A DNA stretch of 13,404 nucleotides from Campylobacterales bacterium (GTDB lineage Bacteria; Campylobacterota; Campylobacteria; Campylobacterales; Sulfurimonadaceae): contig JAFGVR010000151.1 of assembly GCA_016937915.1 (NCBI GenBank), forward strand, positions 1-13,404, in the 5' to 3' direction. Below the pieces are notes generated by a model that saw nothing but the letters and a program-made list of their open reading frames with translations, made no database searches and was not told the origin of the DNA. This document shows, one piece after another, positions 1-8,767 of the stretch (position 1 is its first letter; each line of letters starts with the position of its first letter). The translations under genes and the position numbers were made by a program.

Positions 1-591
1 GAGGTTAATAAAAAAAGTGTTTAAACTCATTTTTATTTGCATCTATAGTTATAGATTCATCTATATTTGTAAATATATTTATATTTTGCGATAAAAGTTC
101 ATCTTTTAGAAGTATCTTTACACTTTTTATCGAATCATCTATTTTAAAGGGTTCATTTTTTGTATCAGGTCGAAAAATTTTCTAAACTCTGATAAAGTAT
201 TTATAAGGTGTTCTATCTGTAGTTGTATGGTATCGTCTAACTCCTCTATATATTTTTCATCTACCTTATGAGTTTTAAAATCATCTTTTAACATACTCGA
301 TAAAATGCTTATGGAGTTTAGGGGTTGTTTCCATTGATGTGCTACAGTATCTAGCATCTCCCCCATAGTAGCTAAGCGAGATTGTTGCTCTAGCATCTTG
401 TCTTTTTTTAGCTCTTTCTCTTTTATGATGAGACTTTGCTTGTCCCATTTTTTTATAAAATAATCATTTTGTTTTTGGATGGAGTTATAACTGTGGATTA
501 GTTTTTCTATCTTTGTAGATAGATCATGGTTTGCACTTTTTGAAAGTTGTAAAATCTCATCAATAAATTCTTTGCTGAGTGAGTTTGGCAT
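1..591 (-). pseudogene. Cytoplasmic sensor histidine kinase, frameshifted and cut by window edge
   Basis: ATG at 591; an uninterrupted 150-residue frame ends at a TAG at 139-141. Residues 25-72 are a charged, probably coiled-coil linker. The HisKA H-box has its phospho-accepting His at residue 85 (TVAHQWKQPLN). No signal peptide or membrane segment is seen, so it should be cytoplasmic. At 173-177 the frame reads FFDL, but inserting one base in the T5 tract gives FFRPDTKNEPFKIDDSIK and continues to about position 10, as expected for this kinase family (the intact kinase at 3909-5813 has NFFKPEKDKNSFSFDSV at the same place). A T7 tract at 10-16 then causes a second shift: as written it gives FFY-stop, while one T fewer gives FFINL, the expected N-box entry. 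The two indels compensate. It is either a real pseudogene or a sequencing artefact. The ATPase domain lies mostly off the window. It is 57 bases downstream of glnA on the same strand. Confidence 0.75.
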
Positions 592-613
592 ATATTTCCG
601 TGTTTAAAGTTAG

Positions 614-635
614 ATACTCCCAAAAAAGGGAATAT
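614..635 (-). terminator. Hairpin between glnA and the broken kinase
   Basis: On the minus strand ATATTCCC and GGGAGTAT pair over 8 positions (one G-T) around a six-T loop, 14 bases after the glnA stop codon. No T-run follows the stem, so it may be a weak terminator or an RNA-stabilising or processing hairpin rather than a classical intrinsic terminator. Confidence 0.35.
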
Positions 636-648
636 CCATTTTAACATA

Positions 649-2079
649 TTAGCACTGATATGTAGTTTTAAATTCGTAAGCTGTTGGACGACCCTCATCT
701 GGCCATACTTGACGCTCGAATTGGTAGTGTTGGTAAGCTTGGATAAACTCATCAGTAAATACTGGTTTTAAGAAGTCGTTATCACGGATAAGTGCTTCAA
801 GTGAACCTCTTAGAGTGTGTGGCATCTGTGGGATACCTTTTTCACGAATCTCATCTAAAGATAGTTCAAATAGATCTTCATCCATAGGTCCTATTGGGAT
901 ATCTTTGTTTTTGATACCATCAAGTCCTGCCATCATCATAGAAGCAAACGCTAAGTATGGACATGCAGTTGAGTCTGGGAAACGCATCTCAACACGAGTA
1001 GCTTTCTCACCAGCACCATAAGGGATACGACAAGATGCTGAACGGTTTTGAGAAGAGTAAGTTAAAATACTTGGTGCTTCAAAACCTGGTAATAATCTTT
1101 TGTATGAGTTAGTAGATGCATTTGTAAACGCAGCAACTGCTCTTGCGTGTTTGAAGATACCACCAACATAGTGAAGAGCCATTTCACTTAAGTTACCATA
1201 TTCACCCTCTTTGTAGAAAAGGTTTTTACCCTCTTTCCATAATGATTGGTGTACATGCATACCGTTACCATTGTCACCATAAAGTGGTTTTGGCATAAAT
1301 GTAGCAGTTTTACCATTTAGGTGAGCTACCATTTTTACAACATATTTGTATTTTTGAACATTATCAGCTGCACCGATGATGTCAGAGAAAACTATACCAA
1401 TCTCACCTTGACCTTGAGCAACTTCGTGGTGACCTAAAACAACCTCTAGACCAACTTGCTCTAAAACTTGCATCATCTCAGCTCTTAAATCAACCATACT
1501 ATCAGTTGGAGCTACTGGGAAATAACCACCTTTTGTACCTGGGCGGTGACCTGTATTATACATATCATCATATTTAGTGTTTGAGTTCCATTCACCCTCT
1601 TCAGTATCTACTCTATATCCAGCTTCATTGATGTTATCAACAAATCTCACATCATCAAAAATGAAGAACTCATTTTCAGGACCAAAGTAAGCAGCATCTG
1701 CAATTCCAAGTTCATCAGCATGTGCTAAAGCTCTTTTAGCTATAGAACGAGGACATTTTTCATAAGCTTGACCTTTATAAATATCGTAAACATCACAGAA
1801 AACTACGATAGTTGGATCAGCAGTAAATGGATCTAAAAATGCTGTTGGAACATCTGGTTTTAAAAGCATATCTGATTTGTTGATTGGTTGCCATGCATCA
1901 ATTGATGAACCATCAAATGGAAGACTATTTTCTAAAATACCAGCATTTACAGCACTCATTCTGTAAGTAACATGATGCCAAGCACCTTTAATGTCAGTAA
2001 ATCTAAAATCTACAAATTGAACATCGTTTTCTTCACAAAAAGTAAAAAACTCTTCTATACTATTAACAAATTTTCCCAT
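649..2079 (-). CDS. glnA: Type I glutamine synthetase (GSI)
   Basis: Makes glutamine from glutamate, ammonium and ATP; a dodecameric cytoplasmic enzyme and the main route of ammonium assimilation. The 476 residues are full length for GSI. Visible elements are the beta-grasp loop with D56 (FDGSSI), metal/substrate residues E135 and E137 (GPENEFF), E219 and E226 ([13 protein letters not shown]), H275 and H277 ([10 protein letters not shown]), the glutamate loop with E334 (PGFEAP) and R351. At the adenylylation position the protein has MDEDLFELS, with F404 where enterobacterial GlnA has Tyr, so GlnE-type adenylylation is not possible there; Helicobacter pylori GlnA is known to share this loss. 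The start is supported by AGGAGAAA (2083-2090) three bases before ATG, counted from the end of the purine tract. It appears transcribed on its own, divergent from pit, with a possible sigma-54 promoter just upstream. Confidence 0.97.
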   Translation of the reverse strand: MGKFVNSIEEFFTFCEENDVQFVDFRFTDIKGAWHHVTYRMSAVNAGILENSLPFDGSSIDAWQPINKSDMLLKPDVPTAFLDPFTADPTIVVFCDVYDIYKGQAYEKCPRSIAKRALAHADELGIADAAYFGPENEFFIFDDVRFVDNINEAGYRVDTEEGEWNSNTKYDDMYNTGHRPGTKGGYFPVAPTDSMVDLRAEMMQVLEQVGLEVVLGHHEVAQGQGEIGIVFSDIIGAADNVQKYKYVVKMVAHLNGKTATFMPKPLYGDNGNGMHVHQSLWKEGKNLFYKEGEYGNLSEMALHYVGGIFKHARAVAAFTNASTNSYKRLLPGFEAPSILTYSSQNRSASCRIPYGAGEKATRVEMRFPDSTACPYLAFASMMMAGLDGIKNKDIPIGPMDEDLFELSLDEIREKGIPQMPHTLRGSLEALIRDNDFLKPVFTDEFIQAYQHYQFERQVWPDEGRPTAYEFKTTYQC

Positions 2080-2100
2080 TAATTTCTCCTAAAATAATTC

Positions 2101-2116
2101 TGCCAAAAGAGTACCA
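2101..2116 (-). promoter_or_regulatory. Candidate sigma-54 (-24/-12) promoter of glnA
   Basis: The minus strand reads TGGTAC-TCTTT-TGGCA, against the RpoN consensus TGGCAC-N5-TTGCA: two mismatches, with the GG and GC doublets at the exact spacing. The start site would fall near 2090, giving an unusually short leader that begins right at the AGGAG ribosome-binding site. An NtrC-type activator site was not identified. Sigma-54 control of glnA is common in Proteobacteria; for this organism it is inference from one motif. Confidence 0.4.
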
Positions 2117-2239
2117 CATTTATTTTAAAGTTTTCATATAAAAAGTGTATATTTTTTAAACAAGTTATTTTACTGTATCAAAAAGTTATATCTAATTGCT
2201 TATCAAAATAATAGATTATAAATAACCATCTAATGAAGT

Positions 2240-2266
2240 TATAATCAAAGATAAACTTTGTATAAT
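2240..2266 (+). promoter_or_regulatory. Candidate sigma-70 promoter region of pit
   Basis: Two exact TATAAT hexamers lie at 2240-2245 and 2261-2266. The second is preceded by TTTG and by a perfect inverted repeat CAAAG-ATAAA-CTTTG (2246-2260) that could serve as an operator. No good -35 is seen, as is usual for Campylobacterota sigma-70 promoters. Initiation near 2273 would give a leader of about 25 bases. The rest of the 2091-2297 divergent region is AT-rich with no further structure that I can support. Confidence 0.4.
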
Positions 2267-2297
2267 AATTTAACTCAAAAGTCACAAGGAAAAAGTT

Positions 2298-3884
2298 TTG
2301 GATATCAAGACCGTAAGGACAATGGAAAAGGTAACTAACGAGACCGTTTTAAATGGCTATTCTAGGTTAGCGATAGCATTTTTGTTTATAGCTATAGTTT
2401 ATGTTTGGACAACACTTACACATACAAGTGTAGAAAATAATACATTTCTAATCATAGGTGCTGTTTTTGGTGCATATATGGCTATGAATATCGGTGCAAA
2501 TGATGTCGCTAATAATGTAGGACCAGCTGTTGGTTCTAAAGCTCTAACTATGTTTTGGGCGATAGTTATAGCTGCGGTATTTGAAGCCGCTGGGGCTTTT
2601 ATAGCTGGTGGTGATGTTGTAAAAACTATCCAAAAAGGGATCATTGATCCACATATGATAGCAAATCCTCAAATTTTTATCTGGGCTATGACTGCTGCAC
2701 TACTTAGTGCAGCACTATGGCTTAACTTTGCTACAAAAGTTGGAGCACCAGTTTCAACTACACACTCTATAGTTGGTGGAGTTATGGGAGCTGGAATTGC
2801 AGCGGCTGGATTTAGCATAGTTGATTGGGGTACTATGGGGACAATCGCAGCTAGCTGGATAATCTCACCACTTTTGGGTGGAGCGATAGCAGCTGGTTTT
2901 TTATACTTCATCAAAAAAAATATTGTATTTCAAGAAGATATGCTACTAAGTGCGAAAAAATTTGTACCTGTCTTAGTTTCTATCATGGCGGTAGCTTTTG
3001 CAACTTACATCATGTTAAAAGGGTTTAAACATATAGTAAAGATCGAGTTTGTAACAGCTCTTGCTATAGGTGTAGCAGTTGGGGTGGCGGTATTTTTCTT
3101 TGTAAAACCAAGAATCGCAAAAACTGCAAATAGCCTAGATAACGACAGAGCTGCTGTAAATAAACTCTTTACAATCCCGCTTATCTTCTCAGCTGCACTT
3201 TTAAGTTTTGCTCACGGTGCAAACGATGTAGCTAACGCTATAGGGCCACTTGCAGCTATAAACGATGCTATCATGAGAGGTGGTGAGTTTGGTGGAAAAG
3301 TTGGAATCCCGTTTTGGGTAATGGGTGTTGGAGCTATCGGTATATCTATAGGTCTTGCACTATATGGCCCAAGACTTATAAAAACAGTAGGTAGCGAGAT
3401 AACTGAGCTTGACCAGATGAGAGCGTTTTCTATCGCTATGGCAGCTGCACTTACAGTTATCATCGCATCTCAACTTGGGCTTCCTGTATCATCTACCCAC
3501 ATAGCAGTTGGTGGTGTTTTTGGTGTTGGATTTTTACGCGAATACCTCGATAGCAGTGAGAGTAAATGGATACAAAGTGTAAAAGAGCAATTTAAAAATC
3601 ATAAAAAAGAGTTAGAGCTTCTTCAAGCAGAATTTAAAATCCTAGAAGCTAAACAAGGCAAATCTGTTGAAGAGTATGAGAGAATCATCGAAGTTGTTAA
3701 AGCTATAGATGAGAAAGAGCTTATACTAAAATCTGAGAAAAAAGAGTACAAAGGTGCTAAAAAGATAAAATATGTAAAAAGAGATGCTGTTAAAAAGATA
3801 ATAGCTGCGTGGATTATCACAGTTCCTGCTGCTGCGACTTTAAGTGCTGCTGTATTTTATATGATAAAAGGGATGGTTTCTTAA
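2298..3884 (+). CDS. pit: Inorganic phosphate transporter, PiT family
   Basis: An inner-membrane, ion-coupled phosphate permease and probably the low-affinity, constitutive route beside the Pst system. The 528 residues are mostly hydrophobic. The two PiT signature repeats are clear: GANDVANNVGPAVGS (66-80) with PVSTTHSIVGG (151-161), and GANDVANAIGPLAA (307-320) with PVSSTHIAVGG (396-406), showing the family's inverted internal duplication. Residues about 414-500 form a highly charged, probably coiled-coil cytoplasmic stretch before a last membrane helix (about 501-522). The start is TTG at 2298, seven bases after AAGGA (2286-2290); the in-frame ATG at 2322 has AAGGA only two bases away, so TTG is preferred. 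It diverges from glnA and converges on the kinase at 3909-5813, with a hairpin between. The transported ion, and whether divalent cations are carried too, cannot be told from sequence. Confidence 0.93.
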   Translation: MDIKTVRTMEKVTNETVLNGYSRLAIAFLFIAIVYVWTTLTHTSVENNTFLIIGAVFGAYMAMNIGANDVANNVGPAVGSKALTMFWAIVIAAVFEAAGAFIAGGDVVKTIQKGIIDPHMIANPQIFIWAMTAALLSAALWLNFATKVGAPVSTTHSIVGGVMGAGIAAAGFSIVDWGTMGTIAASWIISPLLGGAIAAGFLYFIKKNIVFQEDMLLSAKKFVPVLVSIMAVAFATYIMLKGFKHIVKIEFVTALAIGVAVGVAVFFFVKPRIAKTANSLDNDRAAVNKLFTIPLIFSAALLSFAHGANDVANAIGPLAAINDAIMRGGEFGGKVGIPFWVMGVGAIGISIGLALYGPRLIKTVGSEITELDQMRAFSIAMAAALTVIIASQLGLPVSSTHIAVGGVFGVGFLREYLDSSESKWIQSVKEQFKNHKKELELLQAEFKILEAKQGKSVEEYERIIEVVKAIDEKELILKSEKKEYKGAKKIKYVKRDAVKKIIAAWIITVPAAATLSAAVFYMIKGMVS

Positions 3885-3886
3885 CT

Positions 3887-3918
3887 TAAGTGTGAGATTT
3901 GCTCACACTTATTTTATT
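3887..3918 (+). terminator. Intrinsic terminator of pit (convergent intergenic hairpin)
   Basis: A perfect 10-bp stem, TAAGTGTGAG / CTCACACTTA, with loop ATTTG (3887-3911) is followed on the plus strand by TTTTATT. The minus-strand side lacks a T-run, so it should mainly stop pit transcription. The stem includes the TAA stop codon of the convergent kinase gene (3909-3911). Confidence 0.8.
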
Positions 3919-5813
3919 GGTATCTCCAATGTAAAACATGCTCCATTTTCTATATTTTCCCCTCTAATATCTCCATGAAATACTTCTGTTATTATCTTTT
4001 TGGTCATATATAAACCTATACCAGTCCCTTTTCCCTGTTCTTTTGTTGTAAAGTAAGGATTAAAAATCGAATCAAGATTTTCTGGTTCTATACCACCTGC
4101 GTTATCACATATTTTTATTATTAAATTATCATTTTGATTTTTTACATCTATGGTAATTATCTTATCAACATTTTGAGTATTTTCATAAGCATCTCTTGAA
4201 TTTGCAATTATATTTATAAGTACATGTTCTAATTCTTTTTGATAGCTATATATAGTATCAACTCCCGCTACATTGTATATCATTTTAATATCACGACTTT
4301 TAAATTGAGCCCCTATAAGTGAAAAAATTTGTTCCATCACACTATCAAAAGAGAAGCTATTTTTATCTTTTTCAGGTTTAAAAAAATTCATAAAATCATC
4401 AATTGTTTTACACATTTTAAGAGTTTGTTGTTGTATAAAGTTGGTATGTTCTGATAACTTTTCATCATCTAGCATATCCATATCGTTTAATAAAGATACA
4501 TTTATGGAAGAAGCACTTATAGCATTAAGAGGCTGTCTCCATTGATGTGCTATCATACTTAACATCTGACCCATTTGAGATGATTTTGCTTGTTGATACA
4601 ATATATGCTCTTGTTCACTATTTTTTTTGATTGCTTGTTGAATCTTATTTTCAAGATCTTGTTTATACATCTCAAGTTCAGTTACATCTGACATAGTGAT
4701 GATGAAAAATTCTTTATCTTTTATCTTGATATTTTTCGCATTTAAATTGAAAAAAAGGTTTTTACCATCTTTATTTACAATAGCCTGATTTATTTTTTTA
4801 GGGTATTTAAGAAGATACTCCACCCATGTCATCCCATCTATTTGTGGCGTTATATATCCATCTTTTTCTATAAAAAATTCACATATACAACTATGTTTTT
4901 GTTTAAACTCATTTAAATCTTTATATTTGTTAAAAAATTCAAAAAAAGAGAGATTTACATCTATAATCTCATGACCATTATTTAAGATAACTATATCATG
5001 TTGAGTATCTAATATAGTTCGTGTTAAATTTTTTTCAAAATTTAATTCATCTTCACGCTTTTTTATCTCCTCTACCATGAGATTTATCCCTTGTGTAAAA
5101 TAGGAAAACTCTATAGAATTGCTTATATCTAATTTGTGATATTGCCCTTTACTTATATGTTGTAAAAAATTTAAAATTTTATTGATTGGTTTTGTTACTG
5201 CATGATTTAAAAAATATCCAAGAAAAAATAAGATTAAAATAACCAAACCACCTATTGTGCTAACAATTAGTATATTATTCTCAAAAATTGTCTGTTCATA
5301 ATCTTGATTATTTTTCACCAATACCAACTTCCATTCCCATGGTAAAAATTTTCTTTCATATATAATATATTTATCTTTCATATATACGGTTACATCTTTA
5401 TAACTATCTTCTGTAAGTAGATTGAGTCTCTCCACATAATTTTTATCATCACCACTTAACTGAATAATCTGTGATTTAGTTATTAGGTAGCTATTTATAT
5501 CCTCTTTTGCAAACATCTCTTTAAGATCATTGATAGTCTCTTTTTTAGCAGCTTCAGATGCTTTTGTAACCATCTCTTTATCATGTGCATATTCTAAAAA
5601 AAATATTTTATAGTGAGACCTTATGGAGAAATAAAATCTATCACCTAAATTTTTTAGTTCACCCTTTACATTTTTTATTATATGATCACCTATAAGTTTT
5701 TCAATAGATGCAGAACTTATAAATATTCCAAGAATACTTATCGTAATGATTCCTATAAATATTTTATGATTTATAGTTGTCTTATATGAAAGATTTTTAA
5801 AAAACTTAATCAT
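3909..5813 (-). CDS. Membrane sensor histidine kinase with HAMP and PAS domains
   Basis: A 634-residue kinase. Domain order: membrane helix about 18-34; periplasmic sensor region about 35-178; second helix about 180-202; HAMP about 203-255; PAS-like domain about 262-378; coiled linker to 410; HisKA with phospho-accepting H423 (IAHQWRQPLN); HATPase with N-box N538 (NIIANSRDA), G1 box DNAGGI (570-575) and G2 GKGTGIGLY (595-603). All catalytic motifs are intact. Its ATG overlaps the 3' end of the PhnD-like gene by 8 bases (AAGAG seven bases upstream), so the two are probably translationally coupled and work together: the binding protein would present its ligand to the periplasmic domain. That coupling is inferred from gene order. 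No response regulator follows; it may act on the PhoB-like protein upstream in the locus or on an unlinked regulator. Confidence 0.9.
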   Translation of the reverse strand: MIKFFKNLSYKTTINHKIFIGIITISILGIFISSASIEKLIGDHIIKNVKGELKNLGDRFYFSIRSHYKIFFLEYAHDKEMVTKASEAAKKETINDLKEMFAKEDINSYLITKSQIIQLSGDDKNYVERLNLLTEDSYKDVTVYMKDKYIIYERKFLPWEWKLVLVKNNQDYEQTIFENNILIVSTIGGLVILILFFLGYFLNHAVTKPINKILNFLQHISKGQYHKLDISNSIEFSYFTQGINLMVEEIKKREDELNFEKNLTRTILDTQHDIVILNNGHEIIDVNLSFFEFFNKYKDLNEFKQKHSCICEFFIEKDGYITPQIDGMTWVEYLLKYPKKINQAIVNKDGKNLFFNLNAKNIKIKDKEFFIITMSDVTELEMYKQDLENKIQQAIKKNSEQEHILYQQAKSSQMGQMLSMIAHQWRQPLNAISASSINVSLLNDMDMLDDEKLSEHTNFIQQQTLKMCKTIDDFMNFFKPEKDKNSFSFDSVMEQIFSLIGAQFKSRDIKMIYNVAGVDTIYSYQKELEHVLINIIANSRDAYENTQNVDKIITIDVKNQNDNLIIKICDNAGGIEPENLDSIFNPYFTTKEQGKGTGIGLYMTKKIITEVFHGDIRGENIENGACFTLEIPIK

Positions 5814-6651
5814 TATTTATCTCTTTTATAGATATCTTTTGAAGTAGTTCTCTTATGTTGTCATAGTCACTATCTTTTGCTTTTATACAACCATAAGAGA
5901 GGTTTTTCATCCAATTTTTAACTGTAAGTTTATCTTCTTGATTCTCTAATGGTCTTAGTTTTATTAATGTTTTTTGAATTTTTTCAAATAGTATGTTATC
6001 TACATTTGGAGAAGCTGTTAAAACAAAACCTGCAAAATATGGAGTTTCATCAAGTTTTACAATATTTAGATTATTATATTTATTTAAAATAGATGTTTTT
6101 ACAGAACCCATATCATAATCACCTAGCGTTACATAAAGTATCACATTGGTATGACTTCCTGTAAAGTTATATTTGGCATCTTTTAATGAAAGATTATTTT
6201 TTTGTAACATCATCTCAGCTCCAAAATAGCCGCAAGTTGAAAACTTTTGTGTCAAAGCGATTTGTGGATTTTTAAGTTTTTTTAGATCTTTTATATCATG
6301 ATTTTTTGTCGTAAAAAGAGTACATGTATAATCCTCTTCCCCTAAAGAACCTAAAAAACGAACTATCGGTTTCACCCCATCTAATCTATTTTTTAGTTCT
6401 ATATATGGCAAAGGACCAAGTAAAGCTATATCAACCTCACCATCTACAATTTTCTTCATCAAAGTATCATAATCAGCATAATAAACACGTTCAAATGGAT
6501 AATCTATCTCTCTTTGCAGATACTCTACAAAAGGTTTATAGCCACGCATAAGCTTTTCTGAATTTTCCATAGGAAGAGGAGCGACTCTAATAGGCTCTTT
6601 AGAAAAAGCATAAGAGATAAAAACTAAAAATAAGAAAAATATATACCTCAT
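5806..6651 (-). CDS. PhnD-like periplasmic phosphate/phosphonate-type binding protein
   Basis: A 281-residue protein with a signal peptide (about 1-17, cleavage near AFS-KEP), so periplasmic. The mature part shows the PhnD-like type 2 periplasmic-binding fold: RVAPLPMENSEKLMRGYKPF at 22-41, DIALLGPLPYIEL near 75-87, then STCGYFGAEMML and a GSHTNV helix start, which in this family contact the oxyanion ligand. No ABC permease or ATPase of phosphonate type lies beside it. Instead it overlaps a sensor kinase, as do AioX-AioS (arsenite) and similar binding-protein/kinase pairs, so a sensing role is more likely than import. The ligand could be phosphate, arsenate, phosphite or a phosphonate; sequence alone does not decide. 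Start: ATG at 6651 with GGTAGG about six bases upstream. It lies 68 bases after the PhoR-like gene, with no terminator seen between. Confidence 0.85.
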   Translation of the reverse strand: MRYIFFLFLVFISYAFSKEPIRVAPLPMENSEKLMRGYKPFVEYLQREIDYPFERVYYADYDTLMKKIVDGEVDIALLGPLPYIELKNRLDGVKPIVRFLGSLGEEDYTCTLFTTKNHDIKDLKKLKNPQIALTQKFSTCGYFGAEMMLQKNNLSLKDAKYNFTGSHTNVILYVTLGDYDMGSVKTSILNKYNNLNIVKLDETPYFAGFVLTASPNVDNILFEKIQKTLIKLRPLENQEDKLTVKNWMKNLSYGCIKAKDSDYDNIRELLQKISIKEINND

Positions 6652-6672
6652 AAAAACCTACCACCATATTTT

Positions 6673-6678
6673 ATTATA
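6673..6678 (-). promoter_or_regulatory. Candidate -10 for the PhnD-like/kinase pair
   Basis: TATAAT occurs on the minus strand in the 68-base gap before the PhnD-like gene, with a T-rich tract (TTTTTTTATTC) upstream where the -35 would be and a short leader of about 15 bases. No Pho box is seen here. The pair may thus have its own promoter in addition to read-through from the pst operon. Confidence 0.35.
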
Positions 6679-6719
6679 TGATAGCAAAGAAGAATAAAAA
6701 AAGTGTTAATCTATAATTA

Positions 6720-8099
6720 TTAAAACTCAATCTTAAAAGTAGAACCCTCATTTTCTACACTCTCTATAGATAGCTTAAAATGATGAAGTTCTATTATGTT
6801 ATTTACTAAAAATAGTCCAAGTCCTAGAGAGTTGTTCCAAGAGTTACTTGAAACTCTATAAAATTTATCTGTTATTTTTGAGATATTTTCCCCACTTATC
6901 CCTATACCACTATCTATAACTGATATAGATTTTTCATCCAACTTTATAATTATCTCATCTTCTGAGTATTTACAACCATTTTCTATGATATTTATCAAAA
7001 CTATACTAAAAAGCATCTCATCAGCTTTGATAATCATACTCTCTTTTGAGATTATTTTTATCTCTCTATTTTTATATGTAAGTTTTATATTTTCAACTAC
7101 ATCTTTTAGAAGTTCTACTAGGTTGATATCTGCTATCTGAAGAGTTTGTTTGCCACCCTCTAGCTTGGTAGAGAGCCTTAGAGTATCTATGAGTTCATTT
7201 AGTCTATTGCCATTTTTATATATCTTAGTTAAAAATTTTGTTTGTATGTTTTTGTTTAGATTTTCATCCTCTAAAAGTGTTTGAGCATAGCCGTTTATGA
7301 TAGCTATAGGGTTTTTAAACTCATGGCTTATAGCAGAGATGATGTCATCTTTTTGATTGTTAGAAGCTTGTAGTTTTGCAGTGTATTTTGCTTTTTGCTT
7401 ATCTTGTTTTATGAGGATTTGAGATACTTTTGTAAGTAGTTTTGTTATTTGTGAGAACTCTTGTGAAAAGTAGGAGTCGATGTAGTTCTCTTTTTTCTTT
7501 TTTGTTAAACTTTTTAAAAACTTAACTATCCTTTTTGTCTCCTCTTGAACTTGTAAACTTATCTTGTAGGTTGTTATAAAAACAGCTATAAAAAATATGG
7601 CAAGTACCCCAATAATCTTAAATCCAAGGCTATATATCTGCTCATGGATGCTCTCTAACTCTTTTGCTAATCTTATATATATGACAGAGTTGTCTAATTG
7701 ATACTGTTTTGCAACATATATAAGATCTTTATCTATTGTTTTTGAGTGTCTAATGATAAACCCAAAATTTTCAAAATCGGAATCCATTATCTCTTTTCTA
7801 TATTTGTGGTTATCCATAGTCTCTTTATCAAAGTGGCTCTCGGCGATCACTTTTCCATCATTTGATACTATGGTTAGTCTCATATTTAGGTTTGTTTTTA
7901 TCTCAGATGCAAGTTTGTCTAGGTTTTTGTTACTCTCTATTTGGTAGGAGATAAGGTCTATATTTTGTTCAAGTGATGTTTGAACACTAGATATATAAAA
8001 ATCTTCTATCCAGTGATATACAATTCCACCGATGCTTAAAAAAAGAAATAAAAAAAGTATAAGTAGTTTTTTAAGTATCAGCTCGTGAAATCTTAGCAA
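6720..8099 (-). CDS. phoR: PhoR-like sensor histidine kinase
   Basis: A 459-residue kinase. Membrane helices lie at about 10-28 and 160-178 and enclose a sizeable periplasmic region (about 30-158), larger than the tiny one of E. coli PhoR; no PAS domain is apparent. A charged linker (180-240) leads to HisKA with H259 (SAISHEFKNPI), then HATPase with N374 (NIIENGCKYS), G1 DSGIGI (396-401) and G2 SLGLGLFLV (424-432). The start is TTG at 8099: TTGCTAA overlaps the regulator's stop codon by 7 bases, and GAGGGG sits eight bases upstream. Position after pstCAB-phoU and the OmpR-type regulator points to the phosphate-starvation kinase (PhoR in E. coli, PhosS in Campylobacter). It would phosphorylate the regulator encoded just upstream. 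The sensed signal in this branch is uncertain. Confidence 0.82.
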   Translation of the reverse strand: MLRFHELILKKLLILFLFLFLSIGGIVYHWIEDFYISSVQTSLEQNIDLISYQIESNKNLDKLASEIKTNLNMRLTIVSNDGKVIAESHFDKETMDNHKYRKEIMDSDFENFGFIIRHSKTIDKDLIYVAKQYQLDNSVIYIRLAKELESIHEQIYSLGFKIIGVLAIFFIAVFITTYKISLQVQEETKRIVKFLKSLTKKKKENYIDSYFSQEFSQITKLLTKVSQILIKQDKQKAKYTAKLQASNNQKDDIISAISHEFKNPIAIINGYAQTLLEDENLNKNIQTKFLTKIYKNGNRLNELIDTLRLSTKLEGGKQTLQIADINLVELLKDVVENIKLTYKNREIKIISKESMIIKADEMLFSIVLINIIENGCKYSEDEIIIKLDEKSISVIDSGIGISGENISKITDKFYRVSSNSWNNSLGLGLFLVNNIIELHHFKLSIESVENEGSTFKIEF

Positions 8100-8764
8100 A
8101 GGATATACCCCTCACCACGAACAGCTTGGATATACTCTTTCTCACCAGTTGGGTCTATATGCTCTTTTAGTCTTTTTATAGCCACATTTACAGTTTTTAG
8201 TTGTTTATTCTCTGAGTCTTTCCAAACTCTATCTAAAAGTGTTTCACGACTAAGTAGCACATTTTTATTTTTTAAAAACTCTAAAAGTAGGTCATGCTCT
8301 AGAGTTGTAAGTTTGACATCAACCCCATCTATCTTAAATAATTTATTTGATGCATAGTATGTTATATCTTTATATTTTATAATCTCTTGTTCGTTTGATG
8401 TTCGTTTGATGACAGCTCTCACCCTTGCTTTTAGCTCCTCTAAATTAAAAGGTTTTGTGATGTAGTCATCTCCACCAGCCTCAAACCCCTCTAAAATATC
8501 TTGTGAAGAATCTTTTGCACTTATATATATAACTGGTTCGTTATATCCAAGCTCACGAAGTTTTGATATAAATACACTCCCCTCTGTAGAGGGTAAGTTT
8601 CTATCCATAAGTATAAGTGAGACATTATCCTCATCTAAAATCTTTTGTACATTTGCAGTATCTATACAAGCTATAATATCATACCCCTCTTTTGTTAGAG
8701 TATATTCCATAAGGTCTAATATATCTTCTTCATCTTCAACTATCAAAACCGTTTTTTTATCCAT
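8093..8764 (-). CDS. phoB: PhoB-like OmpR-family response regulator
   Basis: 223 residues, the usual length. The receiver domain (1-120) has the acidic pair E10/D11 (VEDEED), phospho-acceptor D54 (LILMDRNLP), S82 (YISAKD) and K104 (ITKPFN). The C-terminal winged helix (about 128-223) has LTTLEHDLLLEFL and a recognition helix around TVNVAIKRLKEHI. It would bind tandem Pho-box repeats, such as the candidate before pstC, when phosphorylated by the adjacent kinase. It starts at ATG 8764, three bases after the phoU stop, with GGGG about ten bases upstream. The PhoB assignment rests mainly on context; the domain architecture is shared by all OmpR-type regulators. Confidence 0.87.
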   Translation of the reverse strand: MDKKTVLIVEDEEDILDLMEYTLTKEGYDIIACIDTANVQKILDEDNVSLILMDRNLPSTEGSVFISKLRELGYNEPVIYISAKDSSQDILEGFEAGGDDYITKPFNLEELKARVRAVIKRTSNEQEIIKYKDITYYASNKLFKIDGVDVKLTTLEHDLLLEFLKNKNVLLSRETLLDRVWKDSENKQLKTVNVAIKRLKEHIDPTGEKEYIQAVRGEGYILC

Positions 8765-8767
8765 AAA

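Noticed and set aside
815..1021. Plus-strand open frame inside glnA
   Set aside because: It is antisense to an intact, highly conserved gene, and its composition follows glnA codons.
2322..2324. ATG as start of pit
   Set aside because: AAGGA is only two bases away, whereas TTG at 2298 has a properly spaced site; the ATG remains possible and removes only eight residues.
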